A stretch of DNA of 64,000 nucleotides, taken from NCBI GenBank assembly GCA_022605405.1, contig JABYQQ010000016.1, positions 248,001 through 312,000 of the forward strand, given 5' to 3'. Position numbers and translations under genes: made by a program. This document shows positions 45,023-55,678 of the stretch, in pieces. Source of the stretch: Earliella scabrosa (Eukaryota; Basidiomycota; Agaricomycetes; Polyporales; Polyporaceae). Within the stretch, counting starts at the first letter, position 1. Each line of letters starts with the position of its first letter. The notes below the pieces were generated by a model. The model saw only the letters and a list, made by a program, of their open reading frames with translations. It made no database searches and was not told the DNA's origin.

Positions 45023-46801
45023 CACTGAGGCCAATTCATCATGTTGCTGCAAACAACATTTTGATAATATGGAAATAGAAGACTAAATGTTATTGCGATG
45101 TTTCCGGTCTCAACAAGTGTATTGCATACAAAATGGCGCCAATTTTGGTGACATCATGAAGTGGTCAACAACATGTAAGAAGTATTATTAATGATATCAG
45201 CATACTTTTCACTAGCAACACAAGAGAGATGTTTGGTATACTGTGATAACATTATGCTTTATGACAGCCGAGTAACACATTGATAGTCTCTTCAATGTTG
45301 CTCCTTCAAGTATTATTAATAACTGCTTGTATGTGAGCGCAATATTCTCATGTACAACATTTGAATGACACTTCAAATGCTACCAAAAGGACCTTCAATG
45401 TCAACATATTGATACCATTCAGAAGGCTATTAAACAACTAACTGGCCAAGAACCCTGACATCATTTCTACGTCATTTATAATGATCTCTGCCTATTGCCC
45501 CACATAACAGCTCATTAACTTTTAGTCTTCTATTCTGATATTGTCCACCTATTCTCCCACATAACATGACAACATCTAGATTCATGGACGATTCAGCCTC
45601 TGAATCATGCCTGAATCAAGATTTTTTACATTAATATCCATCCAAAGCAGGACCACTCCCATGTTGCCTGGGATAACATCTTGATAATATTAGAATAGAA
45701 GACCAAATGTTGTTGGTGTGTTTGTGTAATCAACCTCCTGACAACATGTATAATGCTGCACAAAATCCTATCTCAATGCTACCATTGGCTACATGTGGTC
45801 AGCACATCAGGAACCTGGTATTTCTCCAGACGGAGACGGACATCTCCGGAGCCTCCGGGACAGCCGGTTTGATCTTGATTGATCCGCCTATCACCGGCCT
45901 GAGATGGTGTCTCCAGCTGGAGACATGTTCTCCATCCAGAGACGCTGTCTCCGTCGCATTTCTCAGCTTGTCATGGTCTCAAATTTTGCAGATATAGCGT
46001 TACTGGTCAGCTTCTGTAGGCTGCTTGAGTATAGAGGACGTGCCAGAGACCTGTGCGAAGGCTCAGCAAGACGCCAGAATGGGCCTAGTCCGGGTAGCGC
46101 CCATAGCACGCCTCCATCACACGAGGGTAGTTGGCCCGTTAACAACGACTTCCAGCTGTCGAATGTACATACACACGCCTCGACACGGTTTGGTATGGAC
46201 ATTCGAAGGGAAGGCCGAGGACGACTCCAACCAGCCCCGGCTGGAGACAGCGATCTCCAGCTGGAGACAGCGATCTCCAGCTGGAGACACCTGTCTCCAG
46301 CCGGGCCGTGATGGAGATCGCGATCTCCGTATGATGGGGGGGGATTTCCATCGCTCCGGGGCTCCGTCCGGTACCAGGTGGAGCCGCTGGAGCAGAAGCG
46401 CCCTCCTGATGCATGTAACATGTCATCTGGAGGTTCTGTCCAGGAAATGTTGCAGACAATGTTTGAAATGCTGAATGCATGTTCTGTGCCCTAACATCAG
46501 TTCAATCTACGGGAAATCTCTTGAGTTCTGTTCGTTGCAGTATTAAATATGTGTGATCACATGGCAGCATAATATTTCCAGGGTCAATAGTAGGATAGCA
46601 GAAAGACTGCCCAAACAATGTTCTTAGCATGCTGCCATGAATTTATCACAGTGTTGTCTGCAAGAGAATGCTTCTACAAAATTGCTCACATTTTCAATTT
46701 TATCAACACATTGCATGCAATAATACACCAACAACATTTGGTCTTCTATTCCAATGTTATCAAAATGTTATCCCAGGCAACATGGGATATTGCCCTCAGT
46801 G
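45023..46801. mobile_element. CACTA-like element, copy 2, with nested insertion (1779 bp)
   Basis: Same termini as copy 1 (CACTGAGG ... CCTCAGTG) and closely similar interior. It is flanked by the 3-bp duplication ATT (45020-45022 and 46802-46804); the un-inserted HET copy in arm A shows a single ATT at the same place. Without the nested element it is about 1170 bp, against 1183 for copy 1; a gap of about 13 bp near 46633 explains the difference. Confidence 0.92.
45805..46411. mobile_element. Palindrome-rich short-TIR element, copy B, nested (607 bp)
   Basis: Inserted into the CACTA-like element with a CA duplication (45803-45804 and 46412-46413). The unbroken site is visible in copy 1 near 999-1004. 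It runs in the opposite orientation to copy A at 9903-10489 and is alignable end to end. It contains CTCCAGCTGGAG palindromes, including a tandem pair of GGAGACAGCGATCTCCAGCT units near 46242-46290. Confidence 0.88.
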
Positions 46802-47270
46802 ATTGGACGAGTGCGTCTCGGCTCAGCGCGAGAGACCATCGTGTCGCGGTCCTATGGCCGACTTGGGCCTTCCAGTCCTTGGCATCCTCGGCCTAGAAAT
46901 TTATACAGTAAGTCATGTCACCCAAGATAGACGACGCTGACGGCATTTGTACAGTATCGAAGGGGCATCCCCCGGACACCGGCTCACATTTTCTATTGGG
47001 AAGAGTACCCGCACGGCGATTCAGCGGGTACGGCATGCGATACGGATATCGACATCAACCGAAGGTTACAGGGACCCTGCGAGCGAATGGCGGTATGTTG
47101 ATCGGTTTATCCCTCTACGTTTCGTTGGCTGACACCAGCTCACTAGCGGTACGGACAATACCCGCGCGAAGCCAGGCGAAGCCGCTCATAGAGACCATCC
47201 CTGTCTGCCAGCAGTGGCGAGGCTCCAACCATGGGAAGAACGAGAGGTACCGTTAGCGGCGAGTAAGTGC

Positions 47271-48441
47271 ATGCAGTGAGTATACCAATCTCAGGAAGCT
47301 CGGAGCCCGCTGACACAAAAACTCATCTAGCCACAGGACCGCAACCACAGGAAGATGGCAACACCGGACCCCGGCGACGAACTACTCGAGATGGCACTAC
47401 GCCGGTCCATCGAGGACCTGGCGCTGTGGGCTATCCTCGCGACGGCTGGATATCGTCCGACAAGGTCCAGTCTGCCATTAATGCACTGCACTCGTGTACC
47501 GACTCACTCATGTTCGTTCGTATATCGCTCGGGGCAATAGTGTCGCGACGGCAAAGGGCGAGCAGAAGATGTACACCCTCCCGAGGCCTCGGACAGAACG
47601 CTGGCCACGTTGTCATCACAACATGTCCAGCAACTCGGCGCGGGCGCCGGGTCGATACCTAGCGTGCTACTGGCATTGCAAAAGTACTTCGTACGGAGGC
47701 CCCGTTCACGCAGTTGGCCGAGACGCGGGCTCTCTACGGATTTCAAGTGGGTCGCAGCTTCTGTGACAGCGTCGAGTATGCCTCAAGACTGAAGCGTATA
47801 CCCACGGATAATGGTGCTTAGGCTAATCCCGGTCGGGACAGCAGACTAATGGGCGAGGTGAGCGTTTGAAATGCGACCCCGAGCAGAGTGGTATAGTCGG
47901 GGCGAGCACTGGCACTTACTGTCGACTCCTCGCTGCTAGATCCATCAAACGTGCCTCTAGATCTAGCCACGAATTATGAACTTCACTGTCATTTGTTATC
48001 TATCCTTTCAGATTTCCCATCTCGGTACGCAACCAATCTGCAGACACAAAGGTCTTGAGGCGAGGAGGGTCGCCCCTCCGGAGTCCAACTTGCTCCACTC
48101 GTGTTCCGACTTCGTCTTTCTAACAAGACTGATCGAGCACCTGTTACGGTCTTCTTGCACCGTTTCAATGTCTCGGAGGTGCGTGTTTGTACGATGGGTT
48201 TGCTAAGCATCTTCTCACAACTTGAATAGATGTCATGACCCCTAAACCCACTTTCCGCCATATCGTCATATGCTATTACCAGCTGGAAGTGCTCGTAAGA
48301 CCCTTTATGAACAAGCTGACGGCTACAGTAGGACATGCCAACGCAGGGTATATATACCCAGACGAAGAATCCACGTCCAGCCACATCGGCATTTCTCACT
48401 TGCTGTTACATTTCCTCTCGACGTCATCGTATTCCTCAGCT
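47271..48441. other. Duplicated spacer upstream of MDR copy 5
   Basis: Reverse-complement counterpart of 13732-14900. It contains decayed HET-tail exon sequence (47330-47800) with a frame-breaking stop. The promoter of the MDR gene holds a palindromic TATA stretch, GGGTATATATACCC, at about 48347-48360, roughly 85 bp before the start codon. Confidence 0.5.
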
Positions 48442-49785
48442 ATGGCTATCATGAAGACGCAGAAAGCTGTTCTCTTGCCTTCGCGAGGCGGTCAGTGGAC
48501 TCTAGGAGAGGCCCCGATCCCAAGTCCCGACCCTCAGGAAGTCCTCGTGAAGGTCATGTCAGCCGCGCTGAACCCGATCGACTGGAAGCTCGTCGACTCG
48601 CCCGCCTCCGCCCTCGTTCCAGAGTATCCGTTCATATCCGGCACGGATGGTGCTGGTATTGTGGAAGAGGTGGGTCCAGAGGTCAAAGCTTTCGCGAAAG
48701 GCGACAAAATGTGAGTCACCGCTGTGCAACAGACACGCCTCAAGCACTGTAGCGAGAGGATACTGACATCCTTTGTGACACAGCGTTTTTGAAGGCTGGT
48801 TCGCCAACCCCTATGCGACCTTCCAGCAATACTGCCTAGTCCCTGCTGCCCTTGCGGCCAAGGTACGCACCTTCGCTCTTCTCCATGGTGATTGCTCTTA
48901 AATAAAATGTGGGTCTTTATAGATCCCAGATAACGTCTCCTTCGACCAAGCAGCCTCTATATCTCAAGGATTGGCCACCGTCTTCCTTGCGCTCTACAAC
49001 CATGACTCCAACACAGACCGGAGCCTGTGCTTCCCACCCTTCTGGGAAGAGTCTGGCAAGGGCGCATTCACCGACAAGTCTGCATTCATCATAGGGGGTG
49101 CATCCTCCGTCGGGCAGTATGGTTAGTCCCTGCCATCTCCTTCGTGGAGCTGAGACTCAGTGTGCATCTCTAGCAATCCAGATCGCGAAGCTCGCTGGGT
49201 TCTCGTCGATCATCACAACCGCGTCCCCGCGTAACACGTCTCTCCTCACCTCATTCGGTGCGACGCACGTCCTCGACCGCGCCCTCCCCGCGTCGGCCAT
49301 TCTCGCAGAGCTTCCAAACCTGACGGACGGGAAGCCGCTCGAGTTCGTGTACGACGCCATCTCGCTTGAGGACACCCAGTCGCTTGCGTATCAAGCGGTC
49401 GCCCCCGGGGGTGGAGTGGTGATCGTGCTGCCTGAGGTCATCCCCGCGGACATCAAGCAGCAAGGTGAGAGCGCAGGGAAGAAGCTCGTACATGTGCACG
49501 GGAGCGTGCACCCTCCCGACTGCAGGAAAGCCGGGGAGGAGATGTATCAGAGGCTGACGGGGTGGCTCGCGCAAGACGCTATCAAGGTACGTCCATTGAT
49601 GACTCTACCCGACGCTCAGCTCGTAGGAAAGCTTGCTGACACTGCTTCGTCTACGTTCTACACAGCCTAACAAGGTGGAAATTCTCCCTGGAGGTTTGGC
49701 GGGCATTCCGGATGGACTTGCACGGCTAGAGGCCAATCAAGTTAGTGGGACGAAGCTGATCGCTCGTCCGCAAGACACCGTTTAG
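48442..49785 (+). CDS. ToxD-like medium-chain dehydrogenase/reductase (MDR copy 5)
   Basis: Exons are 48442-48710, 48784-48862, 48923-49121, 49174-49586 and 49666-49785, coding for 359 residues, the same architecture as copy 4. Motifs are LNPIDWKLVDSPASALV, YPFISGTDGAGIVEEVG, VFEGWFANPYATFQQYC, GGASSVGQYG and GATHVLDRALPASAI. All splice sites and the frame are intact, so it is presumably functional. Differences from copy 4 are scattered single substitutions (for example ISQGLATVF against ISLGLATVF). Predicted soluble NAD(P)H reductase; substrate unknown. Confidence 0.87.
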
Positions 49786-50776
49786 AACATGGGATTGAGT
49801 CGATGCTCTCTGGGTAGTTAACCATAATACGATGTGCCCTTCAACAGGTGTCGATGCAGCATGAATATGACTGTAATATACCTCAGGGACTGTGTCATCA
49901 GGAGATCATCTCTGTCATCCTCCTGTGAGAGCTTCGGGTTCTTAGATGTCGTTCAGGAACAGAGGGGGAAGCTTGTTCATGGTGCAGCAGGCCCGCAATT
50001 GCGCACATTCAAATGTGGATTTCAACACAAACTACATGGATCTGATCACTGATTCTAGTTCATCTCTTCGACACGCACGACAAGTTGAACCCCACTAACC
50101 TTGTTGCTCTTCAGACGAAACGAGCGGAGGGGAGTCAAGAGATCGTGAGTATATCGGAAGAGGGCGACGAAGCACTTCAAATCAAGCGGGGATCTAGATT
50201 TGGACGCTCCCCCGGATCTTAAGGAAGCAGATCTTCGTGATCATGGATTGGCAATATTAATGTCGTTGCACGCGCCGGCTCCCAGATGCCGCAATTCTAC
50301 GACCCATCCGACACAAACTTCCAGACTTGACAGTGACTGAGAGCAACTTAGCACTGGGGGACGTCCATATAAGTAGTCAGTTCTGCTACGAGCAGATGTA
50401 AGGTGAGGTGAAACTGCGATAGAGCATCGTAGCCAAGTACGTGGCATCGTGGCCATGATCGTTGTACGAGACGACGTCGACTGCTGCAACTTGCCATAAG
50501 TACAGAGGGGATCGGTGTTTATTTGTCTTGCAGAATCTGTGTCCTTTAATTACTGGAGGCTTGTAGGCGAGGATTAATGATGCAGGTATGCGCAGGAGGG
50601 CTGGATCGTTCTGGATGGTACTGGTATGAGATGGTCGTTCGGCATTATACGGCTCAGAGTAGTGACGTCGCCAGCGTCTACTCGGCTTTCTCGCGGCCGC
50701 TCCGCACACAGCTCTTCCGACTCTTCATCTACTGTACCACAACCTCCTCTTTCAACCTCTGCGCCCACGATTCGCC
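49786..50776. other. Intergenic region before YPI1
   Basis: The first 140 bp belong to the inverted duplication. No gene is seen in the rest. The YPI1 promoter contains TGACGTCG at 50661-50668, a possible bZIP/CRE-like site. Confidence 0.45.
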
Positions 50777-51393
50777 ATGTCCACCAGACAAGCAGGCCCC
50801 GGACCCTCCGCCGCGTCTGACGGATCGCGGACGATCACTGTTCAGGACAACCAGCCTCGCGAGGAGAGCCACAGCGACACCGATTCTACCCCCGTCGGCA
50901 CCCTCCGTCTCCGCGGTGCTCGCAGGAATAGGCCACGAGTCGTTTGGCGGGAGGATGTTGTGGACAACGAAGGAGCGGGCAAGAAGAAGTCGAAAAGTGA
51001 GCATGTCTGTCCCGGGATGGCCGAATGCACACTGCACACATCCTCCATTCTGCCCAAATTTGTGCCCCCGCTCAACGTCTGACTCCCGCTCTAGTTTGTT
51101 GCATATACCACAAGCCGAGGAGTTTCGACGAGTCGTCGTCCTCAGACTCGAGCGACTCAGACTCAGACTCCGATTCCGACGACGGGCGCGCCCGTCGCAG
51201 GTGCGATCACGACCATGACCATGACCACGGCGAACATGGGGGCGGGTCCCATGGTACCGCCTCGAGAGACCCACAAGGCGGCGGTGTTGTTCATGAGCTC
51301 GATAGCGACTCGGATGACGTGAACGCATACGAGCGGATGCCGCGGAGGAAACCGAAGAAGGGCAAGGCCGTTTCTCATAATGACTGTGAGTGA
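50777..51393 (+). CDS. YPI1: Type 1 phosphatase inhibitor Ypi1/PPP1R11
   Basis: Regulator and partner of protein phosphatase 1 (Glc7), mainly nuclear in yeast. Exons 50777-50996 and 51095-51393 code for 172 residues. The conserved core is LRLRGARRNRPRVVWREDVV, then DNEGAGKKKSK, then ICCIYHKPRSFDE. RVVW fits the PP1-docking RVxF/W motif, and the CCxYHK segment is diagnostic. After an acidic serine/aspartate run there is a histidine/aspartate cluster (CDHDHDHDHGEHGGG), then a basic tail RMPRRKPKKGKAV. The intron interrupts the core after KKKSK, at a position typical for the family in fungi. Confidence 0.93.
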
Positions 51394-52975
51394 CTCCTAC
51401 GTGTGACTGAGTTCCACAGGTTTGCTTAATGCCATGAACGCCAGCATAGGTCCGAGTTAGAATGTGTCTGAACGAGAAGTACTCGCACATCTGTATTATA
51501 CCCCCTCGCGTGTAGTTGAGTCGCATTGTCTCTGAATATGATGTCGTACATGCGCTCCTATACCCTCAGCTTGCTCCTGCTACATATACCGGCCCACGAC
51601 CGAGTGCGCCTGCGACAGAGCAGCGACTTGATCAGTATTCAAGCCCGGTGAAAAATGCCTCCGCCACCCTCCGCCAATATCTGCAAATTTCTGCAGTGGC
51701 CTATCGCGGCGGAGAATGGCAGAAAAACGTGCAATGGCGCAGATGAGATCTGTGCTATTCTGCCACCGTCTGCATCTCTCCGCCAGCCTGTCAATCCTTC
51801 TGCCAATTTCCGCCACGGTAGGTTTACGGGCGCACTTGGTTCTCATCGCATTTGGTAGGGCGTACGTCGGCTGGTATTCCCAAATTTAGCTACGTATACG
51901 GTACATCGCGGCCGACGTCTGCGCCTATCGCGCCCCGCCCCTCCTATGCCCTCTGCCCTCGTCCACGCCCCGCCCCGCTCCCTGCCTCGCCGCGCGCCCG
52001 CCGTTCCCGCCCTCTTGCCTCTGTGTCTCAACGGCTCGTCGTCGTCTCCCTCCAGGGCCCCCTCCCAACACCGTGCCATGCCACCTGCAACTCATGCCTG
52101 CACCCGCCCCGTCCATCCCCGCCCATCCCCGCCCCGTCCCCATCTCCCTACTATCGCTCTCCTAATACAATCAATGATTTATACTTATAGAGGAGTGCTC
52201 ACCTAATATATGCGGCTGACAGGGCGAGGGAACATTAGTGGGAGGACGGTAGAGCAAGATGATGGTAATAGTGAAAGAAGCGAGAGGAGGGCGACGGCGC
52301 GCGTGCACATATGTAGCAAGTCCGCGCGCGATGACATCATCATCGTGCTCGAGACAGTGTCAGAGCACGGGCGCTCGTCATTGGGTTTGTCTTGAGGGAG
52401 CAGGTCAATGGCCAGGACATGTCAAACGAGCGAGCGTTAGAGCCAAGTCAGAGCAAAACGAGCGTCAACTTACTTGTCTTGTCTCACGTTTGCACGAAGT
52501 TCTGACGCCCCCGCATCCACCGGCGGAAATTGGCAGATAGTTTGACATCTGGCCTATCGTGGCAGATAGCGGCGGAGGGGCGCAGACGGATTTTTCACCG
52601 GGATTCAAGTTCGTAGTCAACTGCCTCTCCGTCCTTGTGGGCATTACTCGTGAATGCTCCACCACACAGGTGCAATGACGTCGGCGAGTCCCCCCACATA
52701 TTGTTGAGGCTGATATCGCTATCTTTGCCTACGCCGGCACAGCAAAGGCATCGAGGTCTCAACCGACGGCCTCTCGATACCAGGGTAGGTGGCGAACAGA
52801 GATTGACATTTTACATCTAGGTGATTGTGCTCCGCCGGTAGTCAGTAACAAAGCATAACGCCTTACTGTCGACCATCGGGCCCTCCGACGAGTTTTGATA
52901 GGTTGGAGAACGCCAGAAGGCTTCTCTTGTCGAACTGGTGCATACATACCTCGAAGTTGTGAGCTGCCAGTTCCC
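51394..52975. other. Intergenic region dominated by a TIR-bounded repeat
   Basis: It contains the element described at 51636-52606. Right of it (52607-52975) no coding sequence is recognised. Confidence 0.45.
51636..52606. mobile_element. Putative TIR element, unclassified (about 970 bp)
   Basis: Left end TTCAAGCCCGGTGAAAAAT; the right end is the complement of TTGAATCCCGGTGAAAAAT, and both continue inward with matching TCCGCC- and TATCTGC-rich sequence for about 50 bp. The interior has a CCCGCCCC-rich low-complexity tract (51930-52145) and no transposase. No clear target duplication is visible, so the exact ends are uncertain. Confidence 0.55.
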
Positions 52976-54103
52976 CTACTCTTCCCCCAATCTGCCCTTG
53001 ACCGGCTCGAGCTCGAACGTATTCCAGAACTCCCTGCTATCCATCGCCCGTCCAATGACCTTCGGAGACCTCGGAAGTGCGCGGACGCCAGTCTCATTCA
53101 TGAGTTCCCTCACCCAGCGCGGCTGCTTCCCCTCCTCGCCCCAGGAGAACGCCCAATCCCACCAGTCATACACATGCCCATCCGTCACCAGCCAACGCTG
53201 GCCGACAGACCGGTCAAAGTGCGCATGGACGGCGAGGATGGCCCTCGAGATGTCGAGCCCGTGGATCATATGGATGCTCCCCTATCCACCCGAGGTGAGC
53301 ACTCCGCACTCCGTCCAGCCGCATGCGCGCACGCACCTTGCCCCTCAAGATCTCCTTCGACGTCGCGACTCGCGGGATGAACGCCTTCACCTGCCGCTGC
53401 CCGCCCCAGAACCCGCACAGGTTCAGCACCGTCGTCGGCGTGTCGGGCGCGAGCGCGAGCAGCTCCGTCTCCGCACGCGCGCGGTCGTTCTCCTCATTGA
53501 ACTTGGAGTGCCGGTCCGTCCACTCGAACGCGCCCTCGCTCTTCGCGTCCGGCCGCTGCCAGCGCGCAACACCTGTCTCGCCCTTCGCGGTCGGTCCGCC
53601 CTGCAGCAAGGAGGGAGGGCACACGTTGTCAGCATGGTGACGCCAACACACTGGACCCCTCCACGGTCTCTCTCCTCCCACCGCGGGTCTCCCTCGCCTC
53701 CTCCCTATCGCCTCGGCCACGCTCGGAAGACGAGATCACTCACGTCCCAGATCCCCGTCGAGCCGAGCTGGATGAACGCTGTCTTGCTGCTGCCTTCCTC
53801 TGGGTCCGGGTGCGTCTGTTGGTAGAGGCGCACGAGCCGCGCGGACGCACCGGGCACGTAGATCGGGAAGGTGATGAGCACGGTCTGCGCGCGGGGAAGA
53901 GCTGCATACGGGCCCGCGTCGTCCGAGGCGGGGTCGAACTCGAACGCGATCGTGCCGTCGCGCCCCGTGCGCGTCGTCGCCGCGTAGGTGACCCCGCGCG
54001 CGGCGCAAAGGGGGATGAGAAATGTCGACGTCCAGCCTGCGCCGAGGATGAGGAGGTCGACGGAGGGCGGGGACGTCGTTGTCGTTGTTGGTGCCGTTGA
54101 CAT
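52976..54103 (-). CDS. NAD(P)-binding Rossmann protein, YeeZ-like epimerase/reductase family
   Basis: Exons 53744-54103, 53337-53600 and 52976-53281 give 309 residues, start MSTAPTTTTTSPPSVD. The N-terminal nucleotide-binding strand-turn is DLLILGAGWTSTFLIPL (GxGxxS/T type). Further features are PRAQTVLITFPIYVPGA, FIQLGSTGIWD, VLNLCGFWGGQRQ, GSIHMIHGLDISRAILAVH near residue 210 and RWLVTDGHVYDWWDWAF. This matches the NAD-dependent epimerase-like family that includes bacterial YeeZ and yeast relatives; the substrate is unknown. The intron 2 donor GTGCGT is preferred because it keeps phase 0. Probably cytosolic. Confidence 0.75.
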
Positions 54104-54454
54104 GGTGGCGAGATGGTGGGGAGGTGGTGGGAGAAGGCAAGATGGAGGTGCTGAGCAGTTTGCGGCGGGCTTTGTGCGCTCCCGAGATGCGCTCGCACGC
54201 TCTTGCCACCAGCTACAGCACACACTTATCTCCTTACATAGGGCACGAGGCCCATGCGAGGCCTCGAGACTGGCGATAATCATGGCTACGGCACGACGGG
54301 GGGCTGGGCATTATATTCGATTGAACGGTATATAATAGCTAGGGCGAAACGTGTGGCGTACAAATACACAAGATGGTATGATGATGGGGCACTCAACCAG
54401 AGTCCATGCACGATGCCCCCATGGGCCGACCTCTATGCTCTATGCGCGTGTGCG

Positions 54455-55678
54455 TCATGAGACCTCCTCCATGTCGTCGTCGTCGTCGTCATCGTCATCG
54501 TCATCCTCCTCGCCCTCCATCTTGATGTCCTCGACCTTGACGCCGCTCGGTCCGGGCATGGGTACATCTTCTGCTTTGATCTGGGCCACGAGTACATGGC
54601 TGAGCAACCTGACGAAGTAGTAGCCTCAGGACGTAAACTCACCCCTTTACCCTTGAAGTTCGCCAATAGCTCCCATGTACCATTGAACTCGCCCGACCGG
54701 TGTAGGAAGGCTATCGAGCTGAGCACCTCCTTGAGGTACGCCTCTGGCTGCTGTGTGCGCTCACGCAGCGCCTTGATAGACCATCGCTCGGTGTCTCCAA
54801 ACAGGGCAAACAACTCGTCGAGCAGCTGGTTGCGTGGCATACGAGCCATACGCTCGAACTGGCCCTTCGGAGCCTTCTGCTTCGCTCTCTGCAGCAGTCC
54901 CCCGTCAGTGCTTTCATCCTTTAACACACATAGAGGAAGACACACTGTGAGGTTGAACGGCTGATGCTGACCCGCCCCACTCGTGAGCTGGTTGATCTTG
55001 CCCATGCCTCCAATGCCCGCATCCTCGATCATGCGCATCTGCCTGCGCGGCTGGTTCGCGATCTTGCTCCGCTGGTTCACCATCCGCATGTACTTGTCCG
55101 TGAGCAGCGGCCGGAGGTTGCACTCGTGCTTGACGCGGCCCGTGAGGATCGTCGTGCGTGCGCGAGAGCCCGTGCCGGGTTCCTTCTCGCGCTCAGCGAC
55201 GACGATTTGGTTCTCGACGTCCTCGTTGACCATGTCCATCTCGTACCACTCCTCGCCCGCGCCGGGGTCATCCGGGCTCGGGGGCAGGACAAGCATGATG
55301 CGTGGTTTCTTGCCCGTCGCGGTCTGCGCGTGCGGGTACACGCGAATCGAGGCGAGGTGGATGCCCTCCTCGTCGATAGCCGACCAGCGCTCCATGAGGT
55401 GTTTTGGGATCTTTCGGTTCCAGAAAAGACGAGGAGGGAGGAGAGGAGTCGGTGGGGGAAGCCGTACCGGACGCAGGAGACAGAGACAGCGGCTGAGTTG
55501 CGGCGGGATGGAACTGCGGCAGTTTTCAGGTGCGCACCTTCACGAGCCACACTCGTCCGTCTCCCGCGTCCATCATGAGCGGCTCGTCCGGGTCAGGCTG
55601 GTTGTCGTCTTCGTGGCCGCCGTTTACAGAGTCGAACCGCTTGCTGTCCTCATCCTCGATCATCGTTGTGTCCTCCAT
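54455..55678 (-). CDS. TFG2: Transcription initiation factor TFIIF subunit beta (RAP30/Tfg2)
   Basis: Exons 55538-55678, 54946-55410, 54643-54918 and 54455-54580 code for 335 residues. The N-terminal dimerisation part has RVWLVKIPKHLMERW. The middle has GRVKHECNLRPLLTDKYMR, typical of RAP30/Tfg2, and the C-terminal winged helix includes RMPRNQLLDELFALFGDTER, then RTQQPEAYLKEVLSSIAFL and NGTWELLANFKGKG. The last exon is acidic: VKVEDIKMEGEED followed by an aspartate run. TFIIF escorts RNA polymerase II into the pre-initiation complex. The aspartate run comes from a GAC/GAT microsatellite and may be length-variable. Confidence 0.92.

Larger units (their letters stand above)
44755..47270 (+). 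pseudogene. Truncated HET-gene tail (duplicate)
   Basis: Only the last part of the HET reading frame (matching 15265-15620) and its downstream exons are present; the HET domain itself is missing. The frame is damaged: a CACTA-like element splits the codons after the CCAGGAAGACGACATT site. Beyond it an in-frame TAG precedes the retained splice donor GTAAGTCATG, and the exon at 46969-47093 is preserved with its splice sites. It is non-functional as a HET gene. Confidence 0.75.
44755..49925. repeat. Inverted segmental duplication, arm B
   Basis: Reverse-complement partner of 12285-15615 (HET 3' end, spacer, MDR gene), lengthened by the nested transposons at 45023-46801. Similarity starts at CTCGGCGAGGCGCTACCTTC (about 44764) and fades after the MDR 3' flank at about 49925. 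About 29 kb of single-copy sequence separates the arms. Confidence 0.85.

Noticed and set aside
12285..49925. The two arms as an assembly artefact
   Set aside because: The arms carry many substitutions, indels and a private transposon insertion, so they are independent loci.
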